Both the position numbers and the translations under genes were made by a program. The notes under the pieces were generated by a model. That model saw only the letters and a program-made list of their open reading frames with translations. It made no database searches and had not been told where the DNA came from. Of a stretch of DNA of 64,000 nucleotides, positions 1 to 8,982 are shown piece by piece (positions within the stretch are counted from its first letter, which is position 1; every line of letters starts with the position of its first letter). Source of the stretch: Haliovirga abyssi (GTDB lineage: Bacteria; Fusobacteriota; Fusobacteriia; Fusobacteriales; Haliovirgaceae). Location: NCBI RefSeq assembly GCF_030295325.1, contig NZ_AP027059.1, forward strand, positions 2,290,637 through 2,354,636, read 5' to 3'.

Positions 1-515
1 AGTGAAATTAATAATTTTGATCGTTTGATTTTCTTTTTCGAAACAATTCTAATTTTTATACCCTAATTCAGTGAAAAGGTTTTCTTAGAATTTTAAAAAA
101 ATTTTTCTGCTCCTCCTTTCTCATCAAAACAAGAAAATAAACGTTAAAGAACATTTAAAAAATAAGTCTTTCATATTTTGTTAAAAAAACGCTTAAATCA
201 TTGCATATTTTAAAACAAAATAGATATATTACTTTTAAGCTGTTCCTATGTAAAATTAATTTTCACTTCCAGTTAATCTTAGTACTAAATATAGTACCAC
301 CTTTCGAGCAAAAAATCAACCCATTTTGAGCACTTTTTTACCCATAGTACACTCTGAACTATAAAAAGCTTTCTAACATATACTACTCCCTAAAATAAAA
401 ATACCGCACTAGGACAATAACACTGCTTTTTTAGGAATTTTTTTTTACTTGAAAGTGTCTTTAATCACACATTATATACATTTTTTGACGAAAATATATA
501 TAGGAGGTGGTTAAT
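1..515. other. AT-rich intergenic start of window
   Basis: No coding region is convincing here. The stretch holds one copy of the MITE-like repeat (148-248) and an AGGAGG ribosome binding site at 502-507 for the next gene. Nothing else is recognised. Confidence 0.6.
148..248 (-). repeat. MITE family 1, copy A
   Basis: The ends are AGAACATTTAAAAAATAAG on the left and CTTTTAAGCTGTTCCTA on the right. They are imperfect inverted repeats matching the termini of the copies at 1289, 11729 and 44812. The interior, read on the minus strand, shares TTTTGTTTTAAAATATGCAA and TGATTTAAGC with the copy at 1289. No coding capacity. A degraded non-autonomous element is the best reading. Confidence 0.6.
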
Positions 516-1181
516 ATGTTTAAAACAGTTTTTTTATTATTATTCTTTTTATCTTTCAGCTATATATCAAATGCAGAAAATTTTACCAAAGGAGATATAA
601 TTGAAATCTCTATAAATAACAATAATATAAATATAGTAAAAAACTTAATAAAAAATAGTTCTGATGCAAATTTAACAAATAAAAGCGGGCAAAATATGAC
701 AACTATTGCATTTTTAAGCAGAAGAACCGAAATATTTAAGTATTTAATAGAGAAAGGCGGTAAGTTAAATTATAGAGACAAACAAGGAAGGGATATTTTA
801 GAGTTAGCTCTATATTCAGATTATGAAGAAATTTTAAATTATCTTTTATTATTTCAAAAAGATATTGATTCTCCAGATAAAAATGGAGAAACTCCTCTTA
901 TTATTGCAGCTAAAAAAGGATATTTTAAAGTTGTTCAAACTCTCATAAAAAGAGGAGCCTCTATTAAAAAAATTGATAATAAAGGAAATAGCGCAATTTA
1001 TTATGCAGTTTATAATTCAAACATTAAAATATCTAAATTTTTATTAAGCAAAATTAACTTCGTAGATGATAAAGAGATGAAAAAAATAATTAAAGCAGCT
1101 ATTTTTAATGGAGATAATGATTTTGCAGAAGAACTTACACGAATTAATAACAGAAACTCAAAATATGCTTTCATGAAGTAA
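516..1181 (+). CDS. Exported ankyrin-repeat protein
   Basis: A 221-residue protein starting with a cleavable signal peptide: a basic start, a hydrophobic Leu/Phe core, then SNA before the mature AENF. The rest is ankyrin-like: degenerate helix-loop units from about residue 25 onward, the clearest being GETPLIIAAKKGYFKVVQ followed by LIKRGA near the middle. The likely place of action is the periplasm or surface, and the likely role is protein binding; the partner is unknown. A GTG in frame at 507 lies inside the AGGAGG at 502-507, so ATG 516, with 8 bases of spacing, is the better start. The gene stands alone between repeats. Function beyond a repeat scaffold cannot be told from sequence. Confidence 0.8.
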   Translation: MFKTVFLLLFFLSFSYISNAENFTKGDIIEISINNNNINIVKNLIKNSSDANLTNKSGQNMTTIAFLSRRTEIFKYLIEKGGKLNYRDKQGRDILELALYSDYEEILNYLLLFQKDIDSPDKNGETPLIIAAKKGYFKVVQTLIKRGASIKKIDNKGNSAIYYAVYNSNIKISKFLLSKINFVDDKEMKKIIKAAIFNGDNDFAEELTRINNRNSKYAFMK

Positions 1182-1211
1182 ATAGAAAATTAAAATCTAA
1201 TACGAAAGGAG

Positions 1212-1289
1212 GTGGGAAAAACGGAACATAAAACAACAGAAGAGGAAAGCTTATTGTATTTATTAGAACTATTAGAAGAAGTTCTTTAG
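1212..1289 (+). CDS. Possible 25-residue leucine/glutamate-rich peptide
   Basis: A GTG-started frame reads GKTEHKTTEEESLLYLLELL then EEVL and stops at TAG 1287-1289. AAAGGAGG lies directly upstream but overlaps the GTG, so the spacing is poor. The stop codon coincides with the left edge of MITE copy B, so this may be the front of a longer gene cut off by the insertion. No family recognised. Confidence 0.2.
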   Translation: MGKTEHKTTEEESLLYLLELLEEVL

Positions 1290-1434
1290 GAACAGATTAA
1301 AAACGACCTTATTATTTTGTTTTAAAATACGCAACGATTTAAGCTTTTTTAGATCAAAATATAACAAAATATTTTTAAATGTTCTTTAAGCTTTTTTAGA
1401 TCAAAATATGAAAAATTTATTTTTTAAACGTTTT
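1289..1434 (+). repeat. MITE family 1, copy B
   Basis: The element begins GGAACAGATTAAAAAC and ends TTTATTTTTTAAACGTTTT. It is flanked on both sides by TTA (1286-1288 and 1435-1437), matching a 3-bp target duplication. Internally it has two near copies of TTTAAGCTTTTTTAGATCA (around 1339 and 1386), so it has grown by internal duplication compared with the 99-bp copy at 11729. Confidence 0.65.
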
Positions 1435-1481
1435 TTAGGGCATTTTGAGGCGAGGATATAAGTGAAATATATGAAGGGAAT

Positions 1482-1525
1482 TTGACAAAACAGTATTTTT
1501 AAGGTACAATATATTGTACCTTAAA
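1482..1525 (+). promoter_or_regulatory. Promoter and operator of the yefM-yoeB operon
   Basis: TTGACA at 1482-1487 and TACAAT at 1505-1510 are separated by exactly 17 bases. The -10 box lies inside a perfect 28-bp palindrome at 1498-1525 whose half-site is TTTAAGGTACAATA. Binding there by the antitoxin or toxin-antitoxin complex would block RNA polymerase, the usual autoregulation in this family. The ribosome binding site AAAGGAGG follows immediately. Confidence 0.85.
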
Positions 1526-1538
1526 GGAGGCGATTATA

Positions 1539-1805
1539 ATGGAAGCTATAAACTATTCAGATTTTAGAGCCAATATGAAAAGCTATATGGACAACGCTTA
1601 TGAAAATCACGAAACTATGATAATAACTAGAAAAAAAATGAAAAATATTGTAATTATGTCTATTGAAGATTACAACTCTTTAATGACTACAAACTATTTA
1701 CTTGCCAATCCTAACAATTCCAAGCATTTGTTAGAATCTATCGAACAAGCTAAAGAAGGAAGAACTGTTTCAAAAACAGTTGAAGAGCTAGAACTATGCG
1801 AATAA
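1539..1805 (+). CDS. yefM: Antitoxin, Phd/YefM family
   Basis: An 88-residue YefM-type antitoxin. The N-terminus (INYSDFRANMKSYMDNAYEN) and the central MIITRK and MSIEDYNSL segments follow the Phd/YefM DNA-binding fold. The acidic C-terminal part would wrap the toxin. It is expected to neutralise the downstream YoeB-like RNase and repress its own promoter at the palindrome just upstream. RBS AAAGGAGG lies 8 to 10 bases before ATG. The gene overlaps the toxin start by 10 bases, so translation is probably coupled. Full length for the family. Confidence 0.93.
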   Translation: MEAINYSDFRANMKSYMDNAYENHETMIITRKKMKNIVIMSIEDYNSLMTTNYLLANPNNSKHLLESIEQAKEGRTVSKTVEELELCE

Positions 1806-2050
1806 GTTTTACAGAAAACGCTTGGAAGGATTATACTCTGTGGCAAAAAGAAGATAAAAAAACTTTAAAAAGAATTAATGATTTAATAAAAGATACCATT
1901 CGTAATCCATTTTCAGGAATAGGAAAACCAGAGCCTTTAAAAAGCAACTTATCTGGTTACTGGTCTAGAAGAATTGATAAAAAAAATAGATTAGTATATG
2001 AAATGTTGGAATATGAGATAATAATTATATCTTGTAAATATCATTATTAA
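1796..2050 (+). CDS. yoeB: Toxin, YoeB/Txe family mRNA interferase
   Basis: An 84-residue YoeB homologue of canonical length. The conserved signature GKPEPLK, then LSGYWSRRI and a C-terminal KYHY, are present. The catalytic residues known for E. coli YoeB (Glu46, Arg65, His83, Tyr84) occur at the same positions. It would cleave mRNA on the ribosome when not bound by the antitoxin encoded upstream. The ATG overlaps the antitoxin stop region, so both come from one message. The gene looks intact, with no frameshift or missing active-site residue. Confidence 0.95.
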   Translation: MRISFTENAWKDYTLWQKEDKKTLKRINDLIKDTIRNPFSGIGKPEPLKSNLSGYWSRRIDKKNRLVYEMLEYEIIIISCKYHY

Positions 2051-2054
2051 AAAA

Positions 2055-2193
2055 AATAAGCTACGCTTCACCTTGTAAAGCATAATTTTTTTCTAAATTT
2101 TTGGCTTTTGAAAAATTTTACTTTGAAAAATCACATATTTCAAAAAAAACGGCGTAGCTTATTTTATGAATAAATTTATATTTTCCTAGTAAT
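2055..2193. repeat. Modular repeat family 2, copy A
   Basis: A 12-bp perfect inverted repeat, AATAAGCTACGC (2055-2066) and GCGTAGCTTATT (2152-2163), bounds a core containing TTTTTCTAAATTTTTGGCTT and TCACATATTTCAAA. It is followed by a tail ATGAATAAATTTATATTTTC then CTAGTAATTAAA. The core and tail recur at 35381 and 46522; the tail alone recurs at 5668, 44872 and 58385. It starts five bases after the yoeB stop. Confidence 0.75.
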
Positions 2194-2308
2194 TAAAAAA
2201 ATATAGGTAGCGTAATTGGAAGATAAGATACAGTTCTAAAACTCTATTCAATTATACCTTAATTTTAGATCTAACTAAATTATGAACTTTTAAATCAACC
2301 ACAACCAC

Positions 2309-2333
2309 AAAAAGACGATCCATAAGATCGCCT
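2309..2333 (-). terminator. Terminator of the glycerol operon
   Basis: Read on the minus strand, the hairpin AGGCGATC-TTATG-GATCGTCT is followed by a T run. It lies about 30 bases after the stop of the DUF1667 gene, the last gene of the operon. Confidence 0.75.
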
Positions 2334-2362
2334 CTCCAAAATATATACCCTAAACTTCTAAA

Positions 2363-2731
2363 TCAAACTCTTTCCATGCTCCTTGTCGCAACTATATTTA
2401 CTCCAGTTCCCAGCACATCTGCATAAACTACATCTCCCACTTTTACAGGAGCTTCTAATTCTATTTCATTTATTATATCCATACATTTATAATTGAAATC
2501 TTTAGGGATCCCGCCATCTGTTTTCACAGGTATTCTTTCTAATATTCCTCCTTTTATTTTAACAGTTGAGGTGATAACTCTTGTAGGATTTGTAACTTCT
2601 TTTATTGCATAATCCTCTCCTCTTTTACAACTATTTCCTGTTACTTTATATCCTTTTTCTGCAGTTTTATCACTTTCTATTGTTAATCTACACCCCATTG
2701 GACAAGTAATACATATCAATTCCCTTTTCAT
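2363..2731 (-). CDS. DUF1667 protein of the glycerol oxidoreductase operon
   Basis: A 122-residue protein of the DUF1667 family. Cysteines at residues 7, 10, 14 and 35 (CITCPMGC, then NSCKRGEDYA) form a metal or Fe-S cluster-like set. In Fusobacteria and Firmicutes this gene commonly follows the two FAD oxidoreductases annotated as an anaerobic glycerol-3-phosphate dehydrogenase, so it may be the electron-transfer subunit; that role is inference. A roughly 100-bp gap with a degenerate REP palindrome separates it from the FAD gene upstream. Length is normal for the family. Confidence 0.88.
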   Translation of the reverse strand: MKRELICITCPMGCRLTIESDKTAEKGYKVTGNSCKRGEDYAIKEVTNPTRVITSTVKIKGGILERIPVKTDGGIPKDFNYKCMDIINEIELEAPVKVGDVVYADVLGTGVNIVATRSMERV

Positions 2732-2791
2732 TTTATACCTCCTAACATTTTCTAATATTTATCTTTATTCGACTTTGTCTGTTTCAATATT

Positions 2792-2815
2792 GAGCCAACA
2801 CATAGGTTAGCCCCA
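2792..2815. repeat. Degenerate REP-like palindrome inside the glp operon
   Basis: GAGCCAAC-ACATA-GGTTAGCCCC is a mutated form of the GGGCGAAC-ACATA-GGTTCGCCC palindrome found at 6016. It sits between two co-directional operon genes, where a transcribed hairpin could act on mRNA processing or attenuation. Confidence 0.5.
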
Positions 2816-2830
2816 CATTAGCGACAAATT

Positions 2831-4084
2831 CTATTCTACAGACACACTTAATTCTCTAAATTTTTCTTTTGTAAGGTACCCAATTGGCAAGCTTATTTTC
2901 TCCATTTCACCAGGAGCTAAATGTCTTTTTTTTATTCTTTTTATCTCTTCATTTCCATATCTAATTACCAACTCTTTATCTTTATATACTTTTCTAACTC
3001 TCATAAATAGTTCTAATTTATCCTCTACATTTTCCACTCTAATTTTATGCGGCACTATATAGCCTATCCCTTCTCCAGATTTTGTTTTTATTTGATTTAC
3101 ATCTTTTTTTAATCTATTTTGAATATATTTAGCTGCATTTTTTCCAGCTCTCCTACTTTCTTCCGTTACAAAATCCACCAAATCATGCACATGCACTACA
3201 TTCCCACAAGCAAAAACTCCTTCAAGTGAAGTTTCCATAGATTCATTCACTACTGGTCCTGATGTTTTTATATCTATCTCTAATCCTGCATTTCTAGAAA
3301 GTTCATTTTCTGGAATTAATCCTACAGAAAGAAGCAAAGTATCACATTCATAAAGTTTTTCTGTTCCTTTTATAGGTTTCATATTTTCATCTACTTTAGC
3401 TACCACTACCCCTTCAACTCTATCTTTTCCTTTTATCTCCAATATTGTATGACTTAACATTAATGGTATATCATAATCATCTAAGCATTGTACTATATTT
3501 CTTGTAAGTCCTCCTGAAAATGGCATTAATTCTGCCACTAGCTCCACTTTTGCCCCTTCCAAACTCATTCGCCTAGCCATTATAAGCCCTATATCTCCTG
3601 AGCCTAAAATCACAACTTTTTTCCCTACCATATACCCTTCCATATTTATAAACCTTTGAGCTGCTCCAGCTGTAAAAACTCCCGCTGGTCTAAATCCAGG
3701 TATTGCAATTGCCCCTCTTGTTCTTTCTCTGCATCCCATTGCTAAAATTATAGCTTTACTTTTTGCTCTACTGAATCCATCTTCACTATTTATGAAACTC
3801 ACAATTTTATCTTGTGAAATATCCAGAACCATACTATCTAATTTATATTCTATCTTCATACTTTTTAATTCTTCTGTAAATCTCTCTGCATATTCAGGCC
3901 CTGTTAATTCAGTTTTAAAAATATGTAATCCAAAACCATTATGAATACATTGTTGTAATATTCCACCAAGTTCTTTATCTCTTTCTATTACCAATATATT
4001 TTCAGCACCATTTTTCTTTGCTTCAATTGCAGCTGCTAATCCTGCTGGTCCGCCCCCCACTACTACTATATCATATTCTTTCAT
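2831..4084 (-). CDS. FAD-dependent pyridine nucleotide-disulfide oxidoreductase
   Basis: A 417-residue flavoprotein. The N-terminal dinucleotide motif VVGGGPAGLAAA binds FAD, and a second Rossmann motif VVILGSGDIGLIMARR near residue 155 suits NAD(P)H. GCRERTRGA and a C-terminal FACGNVVHVHDLVDFV are typical of the oxidoreductase paired with GlpA-like proteins. It starts directly after the stop of the GlpA-like gene, so the two are likely made together as a complex. The probable role is passing electrons from glycerol-3-phosphate oxidation onward; the acceptor is not visible here. Not a classical GlpB, so no symbol is given. Confidence 0.85.
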   Translation of the reverse strand: MKEYDIVVVGGGPAGLAAAIEAKKNGAENILVIERDKELGGILQQCIHNGFGLHIFKTELTGPEYAERFTEELKSMKIEYKLDSMVLDISQDKIVSFINSEDGFSRAKSKAIILAMGCRERTRGAIAIPGFRPAGVFTAGAAQRFINMEGYMVGKKVVILGSGDIGLIMARRMSLEGAKVELVAELMPFSGGLTRNIVQCLDDYDIPLMLSHTILEIKGKDRVEGVVVAKVDENMKPIKGTEKLYECDTLLLSVGLIPENELSRNAGLEIDIKTSGPVVNESMETSLEGVFACGNVVHVHDLVDFVTEESRRAGKNAAKYIQNRLKKDVNQIKTKSGEGIGYIVPHKIRVENVEDKLELFMRVRKVYKDKELVIRYGNEEIKRIKKRHLAPGEMEKISLPIGYLTKEKFRELSVSVE

Positions 4085-5521
4085 TTATTCTGCCTCCTTC
4101 CCTTTTGTTCTCCCTATCAAAACATACGATTTAGGATTATCTTTCACTATATCTTTCATATCTTTTTTCTTTTCTCTTGCTAAAATTTCCTGAACTCTAG
4201 GTCCACAAAATCCTCCTTGACACCTTCCCATTCCTGGCCTACATCTCTTCTTCACTCCATCAACTGTATCTGCCCCAGCTTTTATCGCTGCAACTATTTC
4301 TCCTTCAGTTATATTTTCACATCTACATATTATTTTCCCATATTTATTATCTTTTTTTATCAGAACTGCCTTTTCTTCGTCACTCAAATCCATAAATATA
4401 ATCTGTTTTCTATTTGCTATAAAATTTTTATTCTCTTCTAATCCACCATTTATATCTTTTAATAATTCAACCACATATTCTGCTATTGCAGGTGCAGAAG
4501 ACAATCCAGGAGATTTTATTCCAGCCACATTTATAAATCCTTTTGCATCTTTAGATTCTTCAATTACAAAATCCTTCGTACTTGACTCTGCACGTAATCC
4601 TGAGAAATTTGTTATCACTTCTCTAAATGGTAATTCAGGAATAGTTTTTTTAGCTGTTTCCCAAACGTAATTTAATCCATCTCTTGTTGTTTCTACATCA
4701 TCTCTTTCCATATAATCTTCTGCATTTGGCCCCACTATAACATTTCCATGAACCGTTGGAGCTACCAATACACCTTTCCCCATATTATTAGGGCATTGAA
4801 ATAAAACTTTATTAACTTTATTCCCAAAATTTTTATCCATAATGAAATATTGCCCTCTTCTTGGATTTATACTAAAAGCTGGAGAAGCCACCATATTATT
4901 AATTTTATCTGCATATACTCCACTTGCATTTATTATATATTTTGTTTTATATCTGCCTTTATCAGTAGTAATTTCATACCCATTTTCTATTTTTATTATA
5001 CTTTTCACTTCGTTATTTAGCTTTAATTCTACTCCATTTTTTATTGCATTTTCAGAAAGAGCAATTGCCAGTTCCCACGGACCAACTATTCCTGCAGTTT
5101 CTGCATATAGTCCCCCAACTACATCCTTGCTGATATTTGGTTCCATTTTTCTTATCTCTTTTCCTGTTAATATTTGCATTTTAGGAATATTATTTTTTAT
5201 TCCTCTTTCATATAGTTCTCCTATTGCAGGCATCTCATCTTTTGAAAAAGCCAATACAAAAGAGCCTACTCTTTTAAATGGTACATCTAATTCTTCACAT
5301 AATTTATCAAACATAGGATTCCCCAAAGTGTTAAATTTAGCCATCAAACTATTAGGTCTTGCATCATATCCTGCATGAATTATTGCACTATTTGCTTTAG
5401 TTGTGCCATTTGCAACGTCTGATTCCTTTTCAATAATCAGTGTTTTTAATTTGTATTTCGAAAGCTCCCTCCCTATTGAAGTTCCTATTATTCCTGCTCC
5501 TATTATCACTACATCATACAT
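4085..5521 (-). CDS. GlpA-like FAD oxidoreductase with BFD-type [2Fe-2S] domain
   Basis: A 478-residue protein. It starts with the FAD motif VVIIGAGIIGTSIGREL and carries a DAO-type oxidase fold to about residue 370. A BFD-like iron-sulfur domain then follows, with cysteines in ICRCEN and CRPGMGRCQGGFC. This architecture is that of anaerobic glycerol-3-phosphate dehydrogenase GlpA and related proteins annotated as LhgO-like. The location directly after glpK supports oxidation of glycerol-3-phosphate to dihydroxyacetone phosphate. A related 2-hydroxyacid substrate cannot be excluded from sequence. RBS AGGAGG lies just before ATG. Confidence 0.85.
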   Translation of the reverse strand: MYDVVIIGAGIIGTSIGRELSKYKLKTLIIEKESDVANGTTKANSAIIHAGYDARPNSLMAKFNTLGNPMFDKLCEELDVPFKRVGSFVLAFSKDEMPAIGELYERGIKNNIPKMQILTGKEIRKMEPNISKDVVGGLYAETAGIVGPWELAIALSENAIKNGVELKLNNEVKSIIKIENGYEITTDKGRYKTKYIINASGVYADKINNMVASPAFSINPRRGQYFIMDKNFGNKVNKVLFQCPNNMGKGVLVAPTVHGNVIVGPNAEDYMERDDVETTRDGLNYVWETAKKTIPELPFREVITNFSGLRAESSTKDFVIEESKDAKGFINVAGIKSPGLSSAPAIAEYVVELLKDINGGLEENKNFIANRKQIIFMDLSDEEKAVLIKKDNKYGKIICRCENITEGEIVAAIKAGADTVDGVKKRCRPGMGRCQGGFCGPRVQEILAREKKKDMKDIVKDNPKSYVLIGRTKGKEAE

Positions 5522-5667
5522 TTTTAACTCCTCCTATCTAGGAACTTTAAAAAAATTAACAAGTCATCTGTTTAAAAAACATAACTGTATATACAAATTT
5601 TTTCAAACAATTTTGACAAATTTATTTTTTTAATGTATCCTGTAATTTATTTTTTATATACTCATAT

Positions 5668-5708
5668 GATTTTCTGAATAAATTTACGCTTTCCTAGTAA
5701 ATAAAATG
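5668..5708 (+). repeat. Family 2 tail fragment
   Basis: GATTTTCTGAATAAATTTAC then GCTTTCCTAGTAAATAAAAT matches the right-hand module of repeat family 2 (compare 46623-46659 and 58391-58430). The core module is absent. Confidence 0.6.
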
Positions 5709-5730
5709 TTTTTATTTTAATTCATTCACT

Positions 5731-5757
5731 GTAGGAGCGAACCTATGTGTTCACCCT
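5731..5757. repeat. REP-like palindrome
   Basis: GTAGGAGCGAAC-CTATGT-GTTCACCCTTAT is an imperfect copy of the GGGCGAAC/GTTCGCCC palindrome family, here in the opposite spacer orientation (CTATGT rather than ACATAG). Confidence 0.6.
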
Positions 5758-5831
5758 TATTTTAAATTCCCAATATCAGAACTTACACAGAAGTCAGCCT
5801 ACATCTTAAGAAAATCATATTATTACACAAA

Positions 5832-5915
5832 AAGAGTCCATCAAAGAATCTTTGATATGCAATGTAAGTTTTCAAAAAAATTGCATTACAAAACAAATCA
5901 TTCTTTGACGACTCT
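5832..5915 (-). terminator. Long-stem hairpin with T run downstream of glpK
   Basis: On the minus strand AGAGTC and TCAAAGAAT (from 5915 to 5900) pair with ATTCTTTGA and GACTCT (5849 to 5833), followed by TTTTTG. The intervening 50 bases contain a second small inverted pair, TGCAAT/ATTGCA. The position after glpK and before the oxidoreductase genes fits a terminator or attenuator; the long loop is unusual. Confidence 0.55.
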
Positions 5916-6013
5916 CTAATCTCTCTTGTCGTTAATTATTTAATCTTCTTCACTATTCTAATCTAATCTATTCATTAACTATCATTATTTTTAACAATTT
6001 CATCTTTTTGTAC

Positions 6014-6041
6014 AAGGGCGAACACATAGGTTCGCCCCTAC
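6014..6041. repeat. REP-like palindrome
   Basis: GGGCGAAC-ACATAG-GTTCGCCC at 6016-6037, followed by CTAC, is a near-perfect member of the family. Related copies lie at 42575, 42620, 47007 and 63402. Confidence 0.75.
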
Positions 6042-6079
6042 ATGCCATAAATTATACTAAGATATAATTTATATCGTAA

Positions 6080-6099
6080 GGGCAATTCACGAATTGCCC
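6080..6099. repeat. Short GC-rich palindrome
   Basis: GGGCAATTC-AC-GAATTGCCC is a perfect stem with a 2-base loop. On the plus strand CCTCTCTTTTTT follows, so it could terminate plus-strand transcription, but no plus-strand gene precedes it. It probably belongs to the REP-like set. Confidence 0.55.
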
Positions 6100-6130
6100 C
6101 TCTCTTTTTTAAACATTCTCTATCCAGCTC

Positions 6131-7730
<1,600 letters not shown>

Positions 7731-7780
7731 AATTATTTTAATTTTTACAGTTCCATCCAATAAATTTATACAAAAAAATA

Positions 7781-7819
7781 CCACATAAAAAACACCTATT
7801 AATTAGGTTTTTTATGTGG
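7781..7819 (-). terminator. Leader terminator between glpP and glpK
   Basis: CCACATAAAAAAC-CTAATTAATAG-GTGTTTTTTATGTGG (minus strand) is a strong hairpin followed by a run of T. It lies 30 bases after the glpP stop and 150 bases before glpK. In Bacillus, GlpP with glycerol-3-phosphate suppresses such a leader terminator of glpD. By position this hairpin is the best candidate target of the GlpP encoded next door, but it may simply end the glpP transcript. Confidence 0.65.
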
Positions 7820-7849
7820 CTCTCTTCATCTCTCGCCATTATTTAATTT

Positions 7850-8416
7850 TCACATATACCAAAGTTCTTTATTTGTTGTAGAAACTCCATCTGCTCCACT
7901 TTTTAAATTTTCTACTATATCTTCTTTTGTATTAACAAGTCCACCTGTAATAAGTGGTGTATTTGTATTTTTTGCAACCTGCTTTACTACACTAGGTATT
8001 ATCCCTGGAAGCATCTCAATTGCATTCGGTTTTACATTTTTTATTATTTCATAACTTTTTTTTAATGATAATGAATCAACTATAAAAAAACGTTGAATTG
8101 TAAAAAAGCCTAAATCTTTTGCAGCTTTTATCAAACTACTTTTTGTTGTAATTATTCCATCTGGATTTATCTCATCTTTTATATATTTTAAAGCTGCTAC
8201 ACTTTTTGATAAACCATCAATTAAATCAATATGGACATATACAAGTTTTTTTGCATCTTTTATTTTTTTTACAGTTTCTTTAAGAGTGAACAATTCTCCA
8301 TTTAATAAAAATATAATTTCTACAGGAGATTTCAAAACGTCTTCTAACATATTTTGATTTTTTATTGCTGCAATAATTGGATTGTCCTGAATTACCTCGT
8401 AGAATTTATTGCTCAT
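7850..8416 (-). CDS. glpP: Glycerol-3-phosphate-responsive antiterminator GlpP
   Basis: A 188-residue TIM-barrel-like protein of the GlpP family. Recognisable stretches are PIIAAIKN near the start, VYVHIDLIDGLSKS, PDGIITTKSSLIKAAK, EMLPGIIP and TPLITGGLV with the glycine-rich phosphate-binding end. It binds glycerol-3-phosphate and leader mRNA and lets RNA polymerase read through a terminator. It has its own promoter (8488-8516) and precedes glpK, with a terminator-like hairpin between. AAGGAAC serves as ribosome binding site. Length is normal. Confidence 0.93.
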   Translation of the reverse strand: MSNKFYEVIQDNPIIAAIKNQNMLEDVLKSPVEIIFLLNGELFTLKETVKKIKDAKKLVYVHIDLIDGLSKSVAALKYIKDEINPDGIITTKSSLIKAAKDLGFFTIQRFFIVDSLSLKKSYEIIKNVKPNAIEMLPGIIPSVVKQVAKNTNTPLITGGLVNTKEDIVENLKSGADGVSTTNKELWYM

Positions 8417-8487
8417 ATGTAGTTCCTTTCTTAGAAATAGTTTTAAAATAAATTATTTTCAAACTGTTTCTTAGCGTTGATATTTAA

Positions 8488-8516
8488 GTTATACCACACA
8501 CTTTTACGTTTGTCAA
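8488..8516 (-). promoter_or_regulatory. Promoter of glpP
   Basis: On the minus strand TTGACA (8516-8511) and TATAAC (8493-8488) are separated by 17 bases, about 70 bases upstream of the glpP start codon. Confidence 0.75.
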
Positions 8517-8709
8517 CTTAATTTCGATTATTTTTTTGTCTGCCGCGGTTTATTTTTGAACTTTTTCTCTTAAAATTTTGTGGATAATGTAATTTATGTT
8601 AATCTAACACCTGAAAAATAAAATGACTTTAGTTTCGCAATAGATTCAATTCGGACATATTTCTCATATTAAAAAATTATGTAATTTTTTATTTTTTCAA
8701 GTATAAAAT

Positions 8710-8795
8710 ATGGATAGTGTTAAGTTTTTGTAGAAAAAATAATTTCAGCACAAAGAAAGAAGAACACAAAGGAAAGCCCTTTTTGAAACCACGGG
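8710..8795. repeat. CTTCGTG/ACCACG-type repeat, inverted copy
   Basis: TTTGTAGAAAAAATAATTTC, AGCACAAAGAAAGAAGAACA and CAAAGGAAAGCCC, then GAAACCACGGGATAAAAAC, is the reverse orientation of the repeats at 7653 and 10845. No coding potential. Confidence 0.5.
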
Positions 8796-8811
8796 ATAAA
8801 AACAGATTAAC

Positions 8812-8920
8812 ACCATTATTATATTTGAAGGTGTCCGCTAAGTTTATCCCATTCATACACAAGTAAAAATGATTTTGACATGGTCTCAGAATTTTCAATA
8901 CCTCTTTATTGGGTTCACTT
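8812..8920 (-). mobile_element. Fragment of a group II intron, domain I region
   Basis: The 90 bases 8831-8920 align without gaps to 15251-15340 of the ORF-less intron, with about 15 mismatches by hand count. They include the identical blocks AGTTTATCCCATTCATACA and GGGTTCACTT. The adjoining CCATTATTATATTTGAA (8812-8828) matches 15020-15036 of the same intron, so the fragment also carries an internal deletion. No domain V is seen here, so this is an inactive relic. Confidence 0.7.
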
Positions 8921-8970
8921 GTGCCCCTTTCGCGTTCTCTTTTCTTCGTGCTGAATCTTTTTCTTTATTA
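8921..8970. repeat. CTTCGTG-type repeat
   Basis: CCCCTTTCGCGTTCTCTTTT then CTTCGTGCTGAATCTTTTTC closely resembles the copy at 10850-10895. It abuts the end of the AAA-ATPase gene. Confidence 0.55.
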
Positions 8971-8982
8971 TTTATCTTTAAT

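Larger units (their letters stand above)
5522..6130. other. Repeat-filled gap between glpK and the GlpA-like gene
   Basis: No gene is seen. The 600 bases carry a family 2 tail (5668-5708), three REP-like palindromes (5731, 6014, 6080) and a long hairpin ending in a T run on the minus strand (5832-5915). Such a gap in an operon suggests the downstream genes are attenuated or separately transcribed. Confidence 0.6.

Noticed and set aside
2055-2163. 12-bp inverted repeat after yoeB as a simple terminator
   Set aside because: The arms are 85 bases apart and the whole block recurs elsewhere in the window, so it is a dispersed repeat; it may still end transcription.
4217-5633. Several plus-strand frames opposite the oxidoreductase genes
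   Set aside because: They are antisense shadows of strongly supported minus-strand genes with low-complexity Leu/Phe/Ser content.
8689-8898. 69-codon minus-strand reading frame
   Set aside because: Its first part (PCQNHFYLCMNGINLADT) is the same intron RNA sequence read in the frame seen at 15154-15426; the rest is repeat sequence.
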